DNA from: an uncultured Prevotella sp.
Lineage (GTDB): Bacteria; Bacteroidota; Bacteroidia; Bacteroidales; Bacteroidaceae
Assembly: GCA_900318855.1 (NCBI GenBank)
Contig: ONMG01000064.1
Span: 1-15,368, forward strand
DNA: 15,368 bases
Direction of reading: 5' to 3'
Below the pieces are notes generated by a model. The model searched no databases and had not been told where the DNA came from. It saw nothing but the letters and a program-made list of their open reading frames with translations. The translations under genes and the position numbers were made by a program. Below are positions 1-6,422 of this stretch, in pieces (position 1 is the first letter of the stretch; each line of letters begins with the position of its first letter).

Positions 1-34
1 CACAGCAAAAGACAATAAGATGCTTCATATTCAT
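1..34 (-). CDS. Start of an unidentified gene, probably exported protein (partial)
   Basis: Only the first eleven codons are visible, reading MNMKHLIVFCC before the window ends. A lysine followed by a hydrophobic run suggests the start of a signal peptide or lipoprotein leader, but this is too short to name a family. An in-frame ATG also lies at 43, so the start is uncertain. A good Bacteroidota promoter at 109-139 reads toward it, and a 21-codon upstream ORF overlaps its start by the ATGA arrangement. It may also be that no gene begins here. Confidence 0.4.
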   Translation of the reverse strand, partial: MNMKHLIVFCC

Positions 35-96
35 ATCTTGCATTTAGGGGTTACAGCATATTCGGCCTCAAGCGTGGGCACTTCCTTTGCGCCCAT
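31..96 (-). CDS. Possible 21-aa upstream ORF (leader or chance)
   Basis: An ATG at 96, about 12 bases after the -7 box at 109-116, opens a 21-codon frame (starts MGAKEVPTLE, ends TPKCKI). It stops at a TGA overlapping the ATG of the next frame at 34, which would allow translational coupling. The peptide has no obvious amino-acid bias or known motif. It may be a coupled leader ORF or a chance frame in a 5' UTR; I cannot decide. Confidence 0.25.
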   Translation of the reverse strand: MGAKEVPTLEAEYAVTPKCKI

Positions 97-108
97 CGTC
101 AGTCGGTG

Positions 109-139
109 CAAAGATAGCCGAAAAGCCCGACTTCACCAA
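109..139 (-). promoter_or_regulatory. Bacteroidota-type promoter for the left-edge gene
   Basis: On the minus strand the -7 box TATCTTTG (109-116) matches TAnnTTTG. A TTGG at 136-139 lies 19 bp upstream in the -33 position. Transcription would begin near 103 and run off the left end of the window. It sits just downstream of tyrA, so the left-edge gene is probably transcribed independently of the aromatic operon. Confidence 0.55.
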
Positions 140-243
140 GGCTTGTGCAAAAAAACACACCTCCATAGAGCTTTTCTTCTTCACGGTTCACCATCCGACT
201 TCTGAAACTGCTCTCAATGCCACCCAAAAAGCACCACGGCGGT

Positions 244-1017
244 CTACTTTACATTGGCCCTTATCCGCTCCAGATAATCCTTCATGCCCTTGGCATCATG
301 ACGGTCAATGATGTCGAGCAGTGTCTTCAGCTCAGTCCGGATTCGGGCCACCTGGTCGGAAGTATAAGGGTTGAAGAGTATCTCCTGCAGCAGGTAGTCG
401 TCCTCCGACAGCACTCCACGCGCTATCTGCATATGCCGCTTGAATGTGGTGCCGGGGGCATCCTGATGCTTCATCACGGCAGCGAAGACAAACGTACTCA
501 CGAAGGGAATGCTCAAGGAGTAGGCTACGGTCTTGTCGTGCTCCTCGAAGGTGTATTCGTAGATGTTCAAGCCGAGCCTGCTGTAGAGGTCGCGGAAGAA
601 GATGCGCCCCATGTAGTCGCCCTCACTGATGATGATGGCATTCTCCTCGCTGAGCTGATTAAGATTGGCAAAGGTGGGCCCAAACATAGGATGCGTCGAC
701 ACGTAGCGCCGTCCTGTAGACATATAGAAGTCCTTCAACCCCGTCTTCACGCTGCTGATGTCGCTCAGTATGCAGTCGTCCGGCAGATAGGGCATCACTT
801 CCTCGAAAGCCGGGATGGTGTACTTCACCGTGACCGCATTGATGACCAGCTCGGGCTTGAAAGCCTGGATTTCATCCAGCATGGTGAAGCGCTGGCAGTT
901 GTAAGTAAAGCGCAGTCTTCGGGCATCCTTCTCGAAGACTGCCACCTCGTGGTCGAAGCTCAGCAAATCGATGAAGAAGCTCCCCATCTTGCCTGCTCCC
1001 ATAATCAATATCCTCAT
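244..1017 (-). CDS. tyrA: Prephenate dehydrogenase (tyrosine branch)
   Basis: 257 aa. It should oxidatively decarboxylate prephenate to 4-hydroxyphenylpyruvate, the precursor of tyrosine, in the cytoplasm. The N-terminus has the Rossmann nucleotide loop GAGKMGS (residues 7-13). The family motif STHPMFGPT follows at about residues 107-115 with the conserved His at 109, and DISSVK lies at 86-91. There is no fused chorismate mutase and no obvious C-terminal ACT domain, so the protein is a short stand-alone form. It is the last gene of the aromatic operon, starting 12 bases after the stop of the DAHP synthase-chorismate mutase gene, which would supply chorismate-to-prephenate activity. Arogenate dehydrogenase activity cannot be excluded from sequence. 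No convincing terminator is visible behind it. Confidence 0.9.
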   Translation of the reverse strand: MRILIMGAGKMGSFFIDLLSFDHEVAVFEKDARRLRFTYNCQRFTMLDEIQAFKPELVINAVTVKYTIPAFEEVMPYLPDDCILSDISSVKTGLKDFYMSTGRRYVSTHPMFGPTFANLNQLSEENAIIISEGDYMGRIFFRDLYSRLGLNIYEYTFEEHDKTVAYSLSIPFVSTFVFAAVMKHQDAPGTTFKRHMQIARGVLSEDDYLLQEILFNPYTSDQVARIRTELKTLLDIIDRHDAKGMKDYLERIRANVK

Positions 1018-1029
1018 TGTCCTAAGCTT

Positions 1030-2100
1030 CTATTGGTTGACGATTTCCAGCTGCTGGCGCACACTCTCCTGATGGATTTCCTCAAAGATTCGAGCCACCG
1101 ACTCCGGCGACAGACCAATGAGACTGCCCTGGGAGCCGCGCTTGTCGAGGATTTCGCTATAGCGCGAAGCCTGCAGCACGGTGAGGTTGTGCTCCTTCTT
1201 ATATTGTCCAATCTCCCGGCACACGCGCATGCGCTTGGCCAGAAGGTTCATCATCTGGTCGTCGATTTCGTCAATCTGCGAGCGCAGCTGTCTCAGTCCC
1301 TCGGTGGTGGTATGCTCATCGCGCACCACAAGCAGAGAAAGAATCAAGTCGAGCACGTCCGGTGTCACCTGCTGGCGGGCGTCGCTCCAGGCCTCGTCGG
1401 GATTGCAATGGCTCTCCACGATGAGTCCGTCGAAGCCCAAATCCATGGCCTGCTGGCAGAGCGAGGCTATGAGCTCACGGCGCCCTCCGATATGACTGGG
1501 GTCGCAGATGATGGGCAGATCGGGTATCCTCCGGTGAAGCTCAATGGGTATCTGCCACATGGGCAGATTGCGGTAGATCTTCTTGTCGGCCGACGAGAAC
1601 CCACGGTGGATAGCAGCCATGCGCTTCACCCCGGCCTGATTGATGCGCTCCATGGCACCTATCCACAGTTCCAAATCGGGGTTCACGGGATTCTTCACAA
1701 AGACGGGAATGTCGACGCCCCGAAGGCTGTCGGCCAAATCCTGCATGGCAAAGGGATTGGCACTTGTGCGGGCACCTATCCAAAGGATGTCGATGCCATA
1801 TTTCAGACAGAGCTCCACATGCTCAGGCTTGGCCACCTCAGTAGCGACAAGCATTCCTGTTTCATCCTTCACTTCCTTGAGCCAAGGCAGTGCCTTCTCA
1901 CCCTGTCCCTCGAAACCTCCGGGCTTGGTGCGGGGCTTCCAGACGCCAGCCCTGAAGTTATGGCAGCCCTTGGCTGCTAATTGGCGTGCTGTGGTCAGCA
2001 CCTGTTCCTCGGTCTCGGCACTGCAGGGACCGGCAATTACAAAAGGCCGCTCGTTGTCGCTCGGCAATTTGAGAGGTTCTAATTCAAGTTCCATATCCAT
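1030..2100 (-). CDS. aroF: Bifunctional DAHP synthase (type I-beta) / chorismate mutase
   Basis: 356 aa. The first ~260 residues are a KDO8P-synthase-like DAHP synthase, condensing PEP and erythrose 4-phosphate in the first step of the shikimate pathway. The visible motifs are AGPCSAE (metal-ligand Cys26), KPRTKPGGFEGQG, WIGARTSANPF, KNPVNPD, RGFSSADKKIYRN, DPSHIGGRREL and ESHCNPDEAWSDA. Residues from about 267 to the end form an AroQ-type chorismate mutase helix bundle (LRSQIDEIDDQMMNLLAKRM, then an arginine- and glutamate-rich helix). The C-terminal position of the mutase matches the fusion known in Porphyromonas and related bacteria, whereas Bacillus carries it at the N-terminus. In that family the mutase domain also mediates inhibition by prephenate; that this holds here is inference. 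It lies 24 bases after the aminotransferase gene in the same operon. Confidence 0.93.
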   Translation of the reverse strand: MDMELELEPLKLPSDNERPFVIAGPCSAETEEQVLTTARQLAAKGCHNFRAGVWKPRTKPGGFEGQGEKALPWLKEVKDETGMLVATEVAKPEHVELCLKYGIDILWIGARTSANPFAMQDLADSLRGVDIPVFVKNPVNPDLELWIGAMERINQAGVKRMAAIHRGFSSADKKIYRNLPMWQIPIELHRRIPDLPIICDPSHIGGRRELIASLCQQAMDLGFDGLIVESHCNPDEAWSDARQQVTPDVLDLILSLLVVRDEHTTTEGLRQLRSQIDEIDDQMMNLLAKRMRVCREIGQYKKEHNLTVLQASRYSEILDKRGSQGSLIGLSPESVARIFEEIHQESVRQQLEIVNQ

Positions 2101-2124
2101 ATCTTTTATATTTATTGTCTCACG

Positions 2125-3300
2125 TTATTCAAACACAGCTCTCACCCGCCTCAGGGCCTCGAGCATCTTCTCGTCCTTGGCACAGAGCGAGATGCGGATG
2201 TAGCGGCGGCCCTGACTCCCGAAGATGAAGCCCGGCGTGATGAACACCCTGGCCTCGTGGAGCACCTTCTCGGTGAGTTCCTCCACATCGGCCCAGTGGT
2301 CGGGAATGCGCCCCCATAGGAACATGCCCACCTGCTGGGGGTCCCACGTGCAGCCCAGGGCCCGCATAATGTCCTCGGCGACAGCACGGCGGCGGCGATA
2401 GACCTCCACATTGTATTCACGATGCCATTCCTCGTTGTTGGTGTTGAAGGCTTCGGCGGCAGCGAGTTGGATGCCCCGGAAGGTGCCGTTCTCAATGTTG
2501 CTCTGAATGCGGAACATCCAGGAGATGAACTTCTCCGAGCCCACCATCATGGCTACACGCCATCCGGGCATATTGAAGCTCTTCGACATGGAGTTGAGCT
2601 CTATACAGCAGTCCTTGGCACCCTCTGTCTGCATGATGCTCAGCGGATGAGCGTTGAGGATGAGCGAATAAGGATTGTCGTTGACCACCAGAATGCCGTG
2701 CCGGCGGGCAAAGCTGACCAGCCGTTCAAAGGTTTCCCGGCGGGCATTGCCACCCGTGGGCATGTTGGGATAGTTGGTCCACATCACCTTCACGCCACTG
2801 AGGTCCATGCGCTCCAGAGCTTCGAAATCGGGCTGCCAGCCATTGTCCTCCATGAGCGGATAGTTGATGATGCGCGTAGCGAAAATGCGGTTGATGGCTG
2901 TGTAGGTGGGGTAACCGGGATTGGGAATGAGCACGCCATCGCCGGGGTTGCAGAATGCCAGGGTGACATACATGATGCCTTCCTTCGAGCCTATGATAGG
3001 CTGAATCTCCTTCATCGGGTCCAGACTCACGCCATACCATTTGTTATAGAATGCGGCCATAGCCTGACGCAGCTCGGGCAGGCCCGATGTGGGCTGATAG
3101 CCATGCGCGTCAGGACGACGTGCCACTTCACAGAGTTTGCTGATGGTTTGCTCCGACGGGGGCATGTCGGGGCTGCCGATGGCCAGCGAGATGATATCCT
3201 GACCCTCGGCATTGAGCCGTGCCACTTCCTTGAGCTTACGACTGAAATAATACTCTTCGATTCGTCCGACTCTATCGGCAGGTTTGATTTCCATATTCAT
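2125..3300 (-). CDS. Class I/II PLP aminotransferase, probably aromatic
   Basis: 391 aa fold-type I aminotransferase. The PLP lysine is K240 in SMSKSFNMPGWR. TNYPNMPTG (175-183) is the conserved Asn-Pro loop, and VNDNPYS (206-212) holds the Asp that contacts the pyridine nitrogen. The C-terminal RRYIRISLC carries the substrate-carboxylate arginine. Position between pheA and the DAHP synthase gene suggests it transaminates phenylpyruvate and 4-hydroxyphenylpyruvate to Phe and Tyr, or prephenate to arogenate; the substrate is inferred from context only. Its ATG overlaps the pheA stop by four bases (ATGA), so translation is probably coupled. The family also includes aspartate/alanine and LL-diaminopimelate aminotransferase-like enzymes, so a wider specificity is possible. 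Confidence 0.85.
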   Translation of the reverse strand: MNMEIKPADRVGRIEEYYFSRKLKEVARLNAEGQDIISLAIGSPDMPPSEQTISKLCEVARRPDAHGYQPTSGLPELRQAMAAFYNKWYGVSLDPMKEIQPIIGSKEGIMYVTLAFCNPGDGVLIPNPGYPTYTAINRIFATRIINYPLMEDNGWQPDFEALERMDLSGVKVMWTNYPNMPTGGNARRETFERLVSFARRHGILVVNDNPYSLILNAHPLSIMQTEGAKDCCIELNSMSKSFNMPGWRVAMMVGSEKFISWMFRIQSNIENGTFRGIQLAAAEAFNTNNEEWHREYNVEVYRRRRAVAEDIMRALGCTWDPQQVGMFLWGRIPDHWADVEELTEKVLHEARVFITPGFIFGSQGRRYIRISLCAKDEKMLEALRRVRAVFE

Positions 3301-4127
3301 TGTCCTTTATATTCACCTAAGATTCTCAACTCCTTGGTCAGCGGTATGATGGCATCGATGCTCTGACGATAGCGTGTCAGATTGTCGAAGGTGACATCCA
3401 CATAGAACAGATATTCCCACTCGTGACCGATGACAGGCAGCGACTGAATCTTGGTAAGGTTGATATTGTAGAATGAGAGGATGGTAAGAACTTTTGAGAG
3501 GGAGCCTTCCTCATGGGGCAACGAGAAGACAAGGCTCGCCTTGTTGACGGTCTCCAACGGACGCAGGAAGTCGGCCTTGCGAGGGTCGCTGACCACAAGG
3601 AAGCGGGTGTAGTTGTGCTTGTTGTCCTCAATGTGGTCCTCCAGCACCTCAAGCCCATACATCCGGGCGGCATCGGGATGGCAGATGGAAGCCCAGCCCA
3701 TTCGGTGGTTCAGACTGATATCCTCGGCTGAGCCGGCGGTATCCTCAGCCTCGACGGCCTTCAGCTGTGGATGAGCCGCCAGATAGTCACGGCACTGCAT
3801 CAGAGCCACGGGATGGGAGTGCACCTCCGTCAGACTGTCAAGCTGCTGTCCGGGCAGACAGCTGATGGCATGCTGGATGTGGAGCTTGTGCTCGCCCACT
3901 ATGGTCGTGCCCGAGGCGCGCAACAGCTCATAGTTGTGGAGCAGCGACCCCGCAATCGTGTTCTCTATGGCCACAAGCCCTATCACGGTAGGGTCGCGGT
4001 GGATGGAAGCAAACACTTCCTCGAACGTGCTGCAGCAGATGAGCTGCACCTGACCTTCGTGGAAATACTGGTGGGCTGCAATGTCGTGGAACGAGCCCCG
4101 TCGCCCTTGAATGGCTATTCTCTTCAT
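3297..4127 (-). CDS. pheA: Prephenate dehydratase with ACT domain
   Basis: 276 aa. It converts prephenate to phenylpyruvate, the committed phenylalanine step. The catalytic part (about 1-190) has ENTIAG (55-60), SHPVALMQC (104-112) and NYTRF (172-176), with the catalytic Thr at 174. Residues 197-276 are an ACT domain, which in this family binds phenylalanine for feedback inhibition. The two classical Phe-site motifs are altered: GALV reads GSLSKVL and ESRP reads QSLP, so allosteric behaviour may differ or may follow a lineage-specific form. There is no chorismate mutase fusion; that activity lies two genes downstream. This is the first structural gene of the operon, starting about 30 bases after the attenuator terminator. 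Confidence 0.93.
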   Translation of the reverse strand: MKRIAIQGRRGSFHDIAAHQYFHEGQVQLICCSTFEEVFASIHRDPTVIGLVAIENTIAGSLLHNYELLRASGTTIVGEHKLHIQHAISCLPGQQLDSLTEVHSHPVALMQCRDYLAAHPQLKAVEAEDTAGSAEDISLNHRMGWASICHPDAARMYGLEVLEDHIEDNKHNYTRFLVVSDPRKADFLRPLETVNKASLVFSLPHEEGSLSKVLTILSFYNINLTKIQSLPVIGHEWEYLFYVDVTFDNLTRYRQSIDAIIPLTKELRILGEYKGQ

Positions 4128-4157
4128 GTCGTTATGTTACGTGATACCGAGTCTACG

Positions 4158-4194
4158 AAAAACGGTCCTGCTCTACAACTGAGCGGGACCGTTT
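4158..4194 (-). terminator. Attenuator: intrinsic terminator in the pheA leader
   Basis: In the minus-strand RNA the arm AAACGGTCCCGCTC (4194-4181) pairs with GAGCAGGACCGTTT (4173-4160) around a 7-base loop. The stem has 14 positions, 13 Watson-Crick pairs and one internal C/A mismatch, and the hairpin runs into five Us (4162-4158). It lies between the leader peptide stop and the pheA ATG, so termination here would silence the whole Phe/Tyr operon. Its 5' arm is also complementary to a segment inside the leader ORF, giving the alternative fold needed for attenuation. Confidence 0.85.
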
Positions 4195-4262
4195 CGTTTC
4201 TTGTCGGATTATCTGATTCCTGACCTTCATCTCCTTTGAGAATTATACGCAACCTCCCGCTC
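4181..4262 (-). promoter_or_regulatory. Antiterminator pairing of the pheA leader
   Basis: GAGCGGGA (4262-4255), inside codons 20-22 of the leader ORF, is perfectly complementary over 8 bases to TCCCGCTC (4188-4181), the inner part of the terminator's 5' arm. It nearly duplicates the terminator 3' arm (GAGCAGGA, 4173-4166), so the two compete for the same partner. A ribosome stalled on the Tyr/Phe codons (4296-4276) would leave 4262-4255 free and favour antitermination. A ribosome reaching the stop (4245-4243) would cover or crowd it and favour termination. The complementarity is seen directly; the switching is inferred from the trp/phe attenuation model. Confidence 0.75.
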
Positions 4263-4320
4263 TGCACTGCCATGCAAAGTAAAAGAAATAGTAGTAAGAT
4301 GCGTACACTTTGGTCATCAT
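4243..4320 (-). CDS. Aromatic-rich leader peptide of the Phe/Tyr operon
   Basis: A 25-codon ORF preceding the terminator. It begins MMTKVYAS, continues YYYFFYFAW (residues 9-17) and ends QCRAGGCV. It has Tyr at 6, 9, 10, 11 and 14, Phe at 12, 13 and 15, and Trp at 17: nine aromatic residues of 25, with seven in a row at 9-15. This is the composition of an attenuation leader such as E. coli PheL, here sensing both Tyr and Phe, the two end products of the genes downstream. The start lies about 20 bases after the predicted transcription start; a second ATG follows directly. There is no Shine-Dalgarno, as usual in this phylum. The peptide itself probably has no function beyond ribosome positioning. 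Confidence 0.85.
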   Translation of the reverse strand: MMTKVYASYYYFFYFAWQCRAGGCV

Positions 4321-4346
4321 ATCGCTTGTATTAATGTTTACGGTTG

Positions 4347-4378
4347 CAAAAGTATCACTTTAATTGCTAACATCCAAA
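4347..4378 (-). promoter_or_regulatory. Promoter of the Phe/Tyr biosynthesis operon
   Basis: On the minus strand TTTG (4378-4375), a 20-bp spacer and TACTTTTG (4354-4347) fit the Bacteroidota -33/-7 consensus very well. Transcription should start near 4340, giving a leader of about 210 bases before pheA that contains the leader peptide and the attenuator. An AT-rich inverted repeat lies just upstream at 4385-4409. Confidence 0.8.
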
Positions 4379-4384
4379 CTTTTC

Positions 4385-4409
4385 GAAGGAAAAATCTCGT
4401 TTTTTCTTC
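4385..4409. repeat. AT-rich inverted repeat upstream of the operon promoter
   Basis: GAAGGAAAAA (4385-4394) and TTTTTTCTTC (4400-4409) form a 10-bp inverted repeat with one mismatch around a 5-base centre. It abuts the -33 box of the Phe/Tyr operon promoter. It could be an UP-like A/T tract, an operator, or an end-of-transcript hairpin for the upstream TPR unit; it is too AT-rich to be a strong terminator. Confidence 0.4.
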
Positions 4410-4807
4410 ATTATTATCCCTCGGGTGACAGAAGTCAGCATCACAAGCCGACTTTCTGCATGAACGCCGGGGAAGGAGGCCGCAAGCCCTGACATGGCCA
4501 ATACCACCGGCGGTACACCTGCTCTTTCACCCCAGCGTGAAACGAGTCGGAACGTCCGGTCAGGACCTTCACCACCTTTAGCCGAAACTATTTACGCCAT
4601 ATGCCGGAGCTATCTACGCCAATTGGCGGAGATATGTTCGCCATATGCCGTAAATAGCTACTCCATACGGCGTAAACATCGCGGAGTATGGGCTATCGGA
4701 GCCTCAGCCTAAGGAGTTGAGGCCGCTCTGCCGACAGGAGCCGCCCTCTCCGGTCCCATCTCAAGAGGGTTCCGGAAACGTGATTTCTTGTGGTTCAGAA
4801 AATAGCG
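4410..4807. other. Gene-free intergenic region with repeats
   Basis: About 400 bases between the 3' end of the TPR gene and the Phe/Tyr promoter. Short frames here have no recognisable protein content. It holds the 22-bp-period repeat (4573-4682). Two small inverted repeats follow, GCCTCA/TGAGGC (4701-4706 and 4718-4723) and CCCTCT/AGAGGG (4744-4749 and 4764-4769). The latter two lie downstream of the TPR stop and could be weak transcript ends, but neither has a U-run. Nothing else was recognised. Confidence 0.6.
4573..4682. repeat. Degenerate 22-bp tandem repeat with palindromic cores
   Basis: The core CGCCATATGCCG occurs at 4595-4606 and again at 4639-4650. Between them, exactly 22 bp from each, is the perfect palindrome CGCCAATTGGCG (4617-4628). 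A fourth, weaker copy in phase starts at 4661 (CTCCATACGGCG) and a still weaker one at 4573. The linkers resemble TATTTA, TATCTA and TAGCTA. The strict 22-bp spacing and the palindromic centres are seen directly. The function is unknown: possible protein-binding array, RNA hairpins, or a genome-wide repeat family. Confidence 0.7.
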
Positions 4808-5701
4808 TTATCCCAAGCCGAGGGGATTATTATTGCGATAGGCCTGCTCCACCTGCCTGCCGATGTCCTCGGTGCCCTCAGCGCTATAGTTCCCGCTCAC
4901 CTGCTTAGCCTGGTTAGGATCGAGTTCCAGCACCGCCTTCATGTCTTCCTCAGCACTCTCCTTGTCACCCAGCTTCAGCCAGAGTGCCCCACGCTCTCGG
5001 AAAGCCTTGAGCGAGAATGGGTTGAGATCAATAATATGTGTATAGACATCGATGGCCTTCTGCACATTCCCCTTAGCGGTCTCAAGGGCAGCATCCAGCT
5101 GAAGCACATCCTCGTTGTCGTGAGTGTGAGCAAGCAGCCAGTCGACATCCTCGGCAGCCCCCTCCTTGTCGTTCATCTTCAGGAGCGTCTCGCCACGCAG
5201 GAGGCGGGCATCGGCAAAGTCATCCTTCACAGCGATAGCCTTGGTGAGCATGGCTATGGCATTCACTTGGTCATCCTGCCCCAGGCAGGCCCTGGCATAA
5301 TAATATAAGGTCTCCGGATTATCCTTGTCGAGCAGCAGTGCCTTCTCGCACACCGACGCCATGGTGCCATAGTCCTCCATCATGTAGGTGACATCCGCCA
5401 TCCTCAGCAGCACTTTGAGATTGTCGGGCTCGGCTTCCTGTAGTTTCTGCAACTGCTCATAAGCAGGCAGCAGCTCATTGTTGCGGATGAGGGCCTGCGA
5501 GAGATAGTCGCGTACCTCCAAATCGTCGTGCAATTCAAGCGCATGGTTAAAACACTCGATGGCATAAGCCGTCTCTCCTGAGCGTAACGCCCGGACGCCA
5601 TCGTACTTCAGAACGTCAAAGTTTCTGGCTGCCTCTTCCTGCTGTTTCTTTTCGGGAGCTTCCTCCTCCTTCTTGCCGAAGAGCGATTTAAAAAAGTTCA
5701 T
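4808..5701 (-). CDS. TPR-repeat protein
   Basis: 297 aa without a clear signal peptide, so probably cytoplasmic. It starts MNFFKSLFGKKEEE, followed by a charged Lys/Glu-rich stretch to about residue 25. The rest is a series of tetratricopeptide-like helix pairs with the usual Ala/Gly/Tyr spacing, for example AIECFNHALELHDD, ALLLDKDNPETLYYYARACL, AIAMLTKAIAVKDD, AIDVYTHIIDLNPFSLKAFR and ALWLKLGDKESAEEDMKAVL. The repeats end near residue 265, before a Asn-rich tail. TPR proteins act as scaffolds; no partner is evident. It is the second gene after a secreted protein (12-base gap) and shares its promoter. Specific function is unknown. Confidence 0.85.
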   Translation of the reverse strand: MNFFKSLFGKKEEEAPEKKQQEEAARNFDVLKYDGVRALRSGETAYAIECFNHALELHDDLEVRDYLSQALIRNNELLPAYEQLQKLQEAEPDNLKVLLRMADVTYMMEDYGTMASVCEKALLLDKDNPETLYYYARACLGQDDQVNAIAMLTKAIAVKDDFADARLLRGETLLKMNDKEGAAEDVDWLLAHTHDNEDVLQLDAALETAKGNVQKAIDVYTHIIDLNPFSLKAFRERGALWLKLGDKESAEEDMKAVLELDPNQAKQVSGNYSAEGTEDIGRQVEQAYRNNNPLGLG

Positions 5702-5713
5702 CCTCTTAGTAGG

Positions 5714-6292
5714 TTATTTTCCAATTAGTTTACTGTATACCTTATTAGCCAGCACGTCGGTCCGTTCCCATTTCGGCCAGCTGCCGTTGAGCGGGGCATA
5801 GGCCTCGCCGACATCTTTGTAGCGCTTGAAACTGAATCGTGCATTGATATAGCCATCGGAACCGTCACGGGCTATCACGTAGCAGAGCATCGTCTGCATA
5901 TAGCCCACGATTTGACCCTTCTTCTCCATGGCACTGCTGAGCCAGCCGGTCTGTGGCAGAGCCACAGTCTTTATCACGGCCTGGGGATAGCGCTTGGTGA
6001 AAAGCTTCTTGCACGCCTCGCGCAGCGGCTGCCCGTCGGCTCCATCATAGAGGTTCACACTGTAGAGCGGCATGTAATAGACACCGTCCACCTTTACCAC
6101 ATCCTCCGTCTCGGTAATACCCAGTGCACTGTCGAGCTCCTTGCCGGCATTGGTGACGTTCTTGCGCGTCTTGTGCCAGAGTCCAGAAATGCGCTGCCCC
6201 AGACTCTTATGGCCGGAGGCATTGCTCTGAGCAGCTATAGGCAACGATGCCGACAGGGCGAAGCCAAGGAAAGCTATTAGAATCTTCTTCAT
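5714..6292 (-). CDS. Small secreted protein of unknown function
   Basis: 192 aa with an N-terminal signal peptide (MKKILIAFLGFALSASLPIA, probable cleavage after AQ or nearby). The mature part begins with a basic, Ser/Gly-rich segment and then an alpha/beta-like region containing VDGVYYMPLYSVNLYDG and WERTDVLANKVYSKLIGK at the end. I do not recognise a named domain. It should be exported to the periplasm or beyond. A strong promoter lies directly upstream (6317-6347), and the TPR gene follows by 12 bases, so the two are probably co-transcribed. It is divergent from the beta-barrel-like gene at 6423. Confidence 0.8.
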   Translation of the reverse strand: MKKILIAFLGFALSASLPIAAQSNASGHKSLGQRISGLWHKTRKNVTNAGKELDSALGITETEDVVKVDGVYYMPLYSVNLYDGADGQPLREACKKLFTKRYPQAVIKTVALPQTGWLSSAMEKKGQIVGYMQTMLCYVIARDGSDGYINARFSFKRYKDVGEAYAPLNGSWPKWERTDVLANKVYSKLIGK

Positions 6293-6316
6293 ACGTCAAT
6301 AGAGTAAATACATCGA

Positions 6317-6347
6317 CAAAAGTAATACAAATAGGCTGAAGACCAAA
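6317..6347 (-). promoter_or_regulatory. Promoter of the secreted protein/TPR operon
   Basis: On the minus strand TTTG (6347-6344), a 19-bp spacer and TACTTTTG (6324-6317) match the Bacteroidota consensus. The expected start is near 6310, giving an untranslated leader of about 18 bases before the ATG at 6292. Confidence 0.75.
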
Positions 6348-6386
6348 GAAATAATTGATAATTAAAATGAAAAAGACTTTAAATGT

Positions 6387-6417
6387 TTTGAGGTTAGACA
6401 CTATCGGGGTATATTTG
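6387..6417 (+). promoter_or_regulatory. Promoter of the beta-barrel-like gene
   Basis: TTTG (6387-6390), a 19-bp spacer and TATATTTG (6410-6417) match the consensus. The -7 box ends only 5 bases before the ATG at 6423, so the mRNA is predicted to be leaderless or nearly so. It is divergent from the promoter at 6317-6347, about 40 bp away. Confidence 0.75.
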
Positions 6418-6422
6418 CAGCG

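Noticed and set aside
149..190. A run of seven A (U-run in minus RNA) after tyrA as a terminator
   Set aside because: Only a 3-bp stem (CTC/GAG) could form before it; not enough to call an intrinsic terminator.
217..1980. A 587-codon open frame on the plus strand
   Set aside because: It lies antisense to tyrA and the DAHP synthase-chorismate mutase gene, both of which have clear family motifs. Its translation has no recognisable domain and is rich in His/Leu/Val runs typical of an antisense shadow in GC-rich coding DNA.
2422..3366. A 314-codon open frame on the plus strand
   Set aside because: It is antisense to the aminotransferase, which has intact PLP motifs. No promoter or family resemblance was seen.
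4156..4233. A second small ORF after the leader peptide (ATG at 4233, with AAAGGAG just upstream)
   Set aside because: It has no aromatic or other amino-acid bias, the purine run is too close to the ATG, and it runs through the terminator hairpin. It is better explained as chance within the leader RNA.
4494..4712. A 72-codon plus-strand frame over the tandem repeat
   Set aside because: The frame reflects the repeat itself, has no promoter and no protein-like content.
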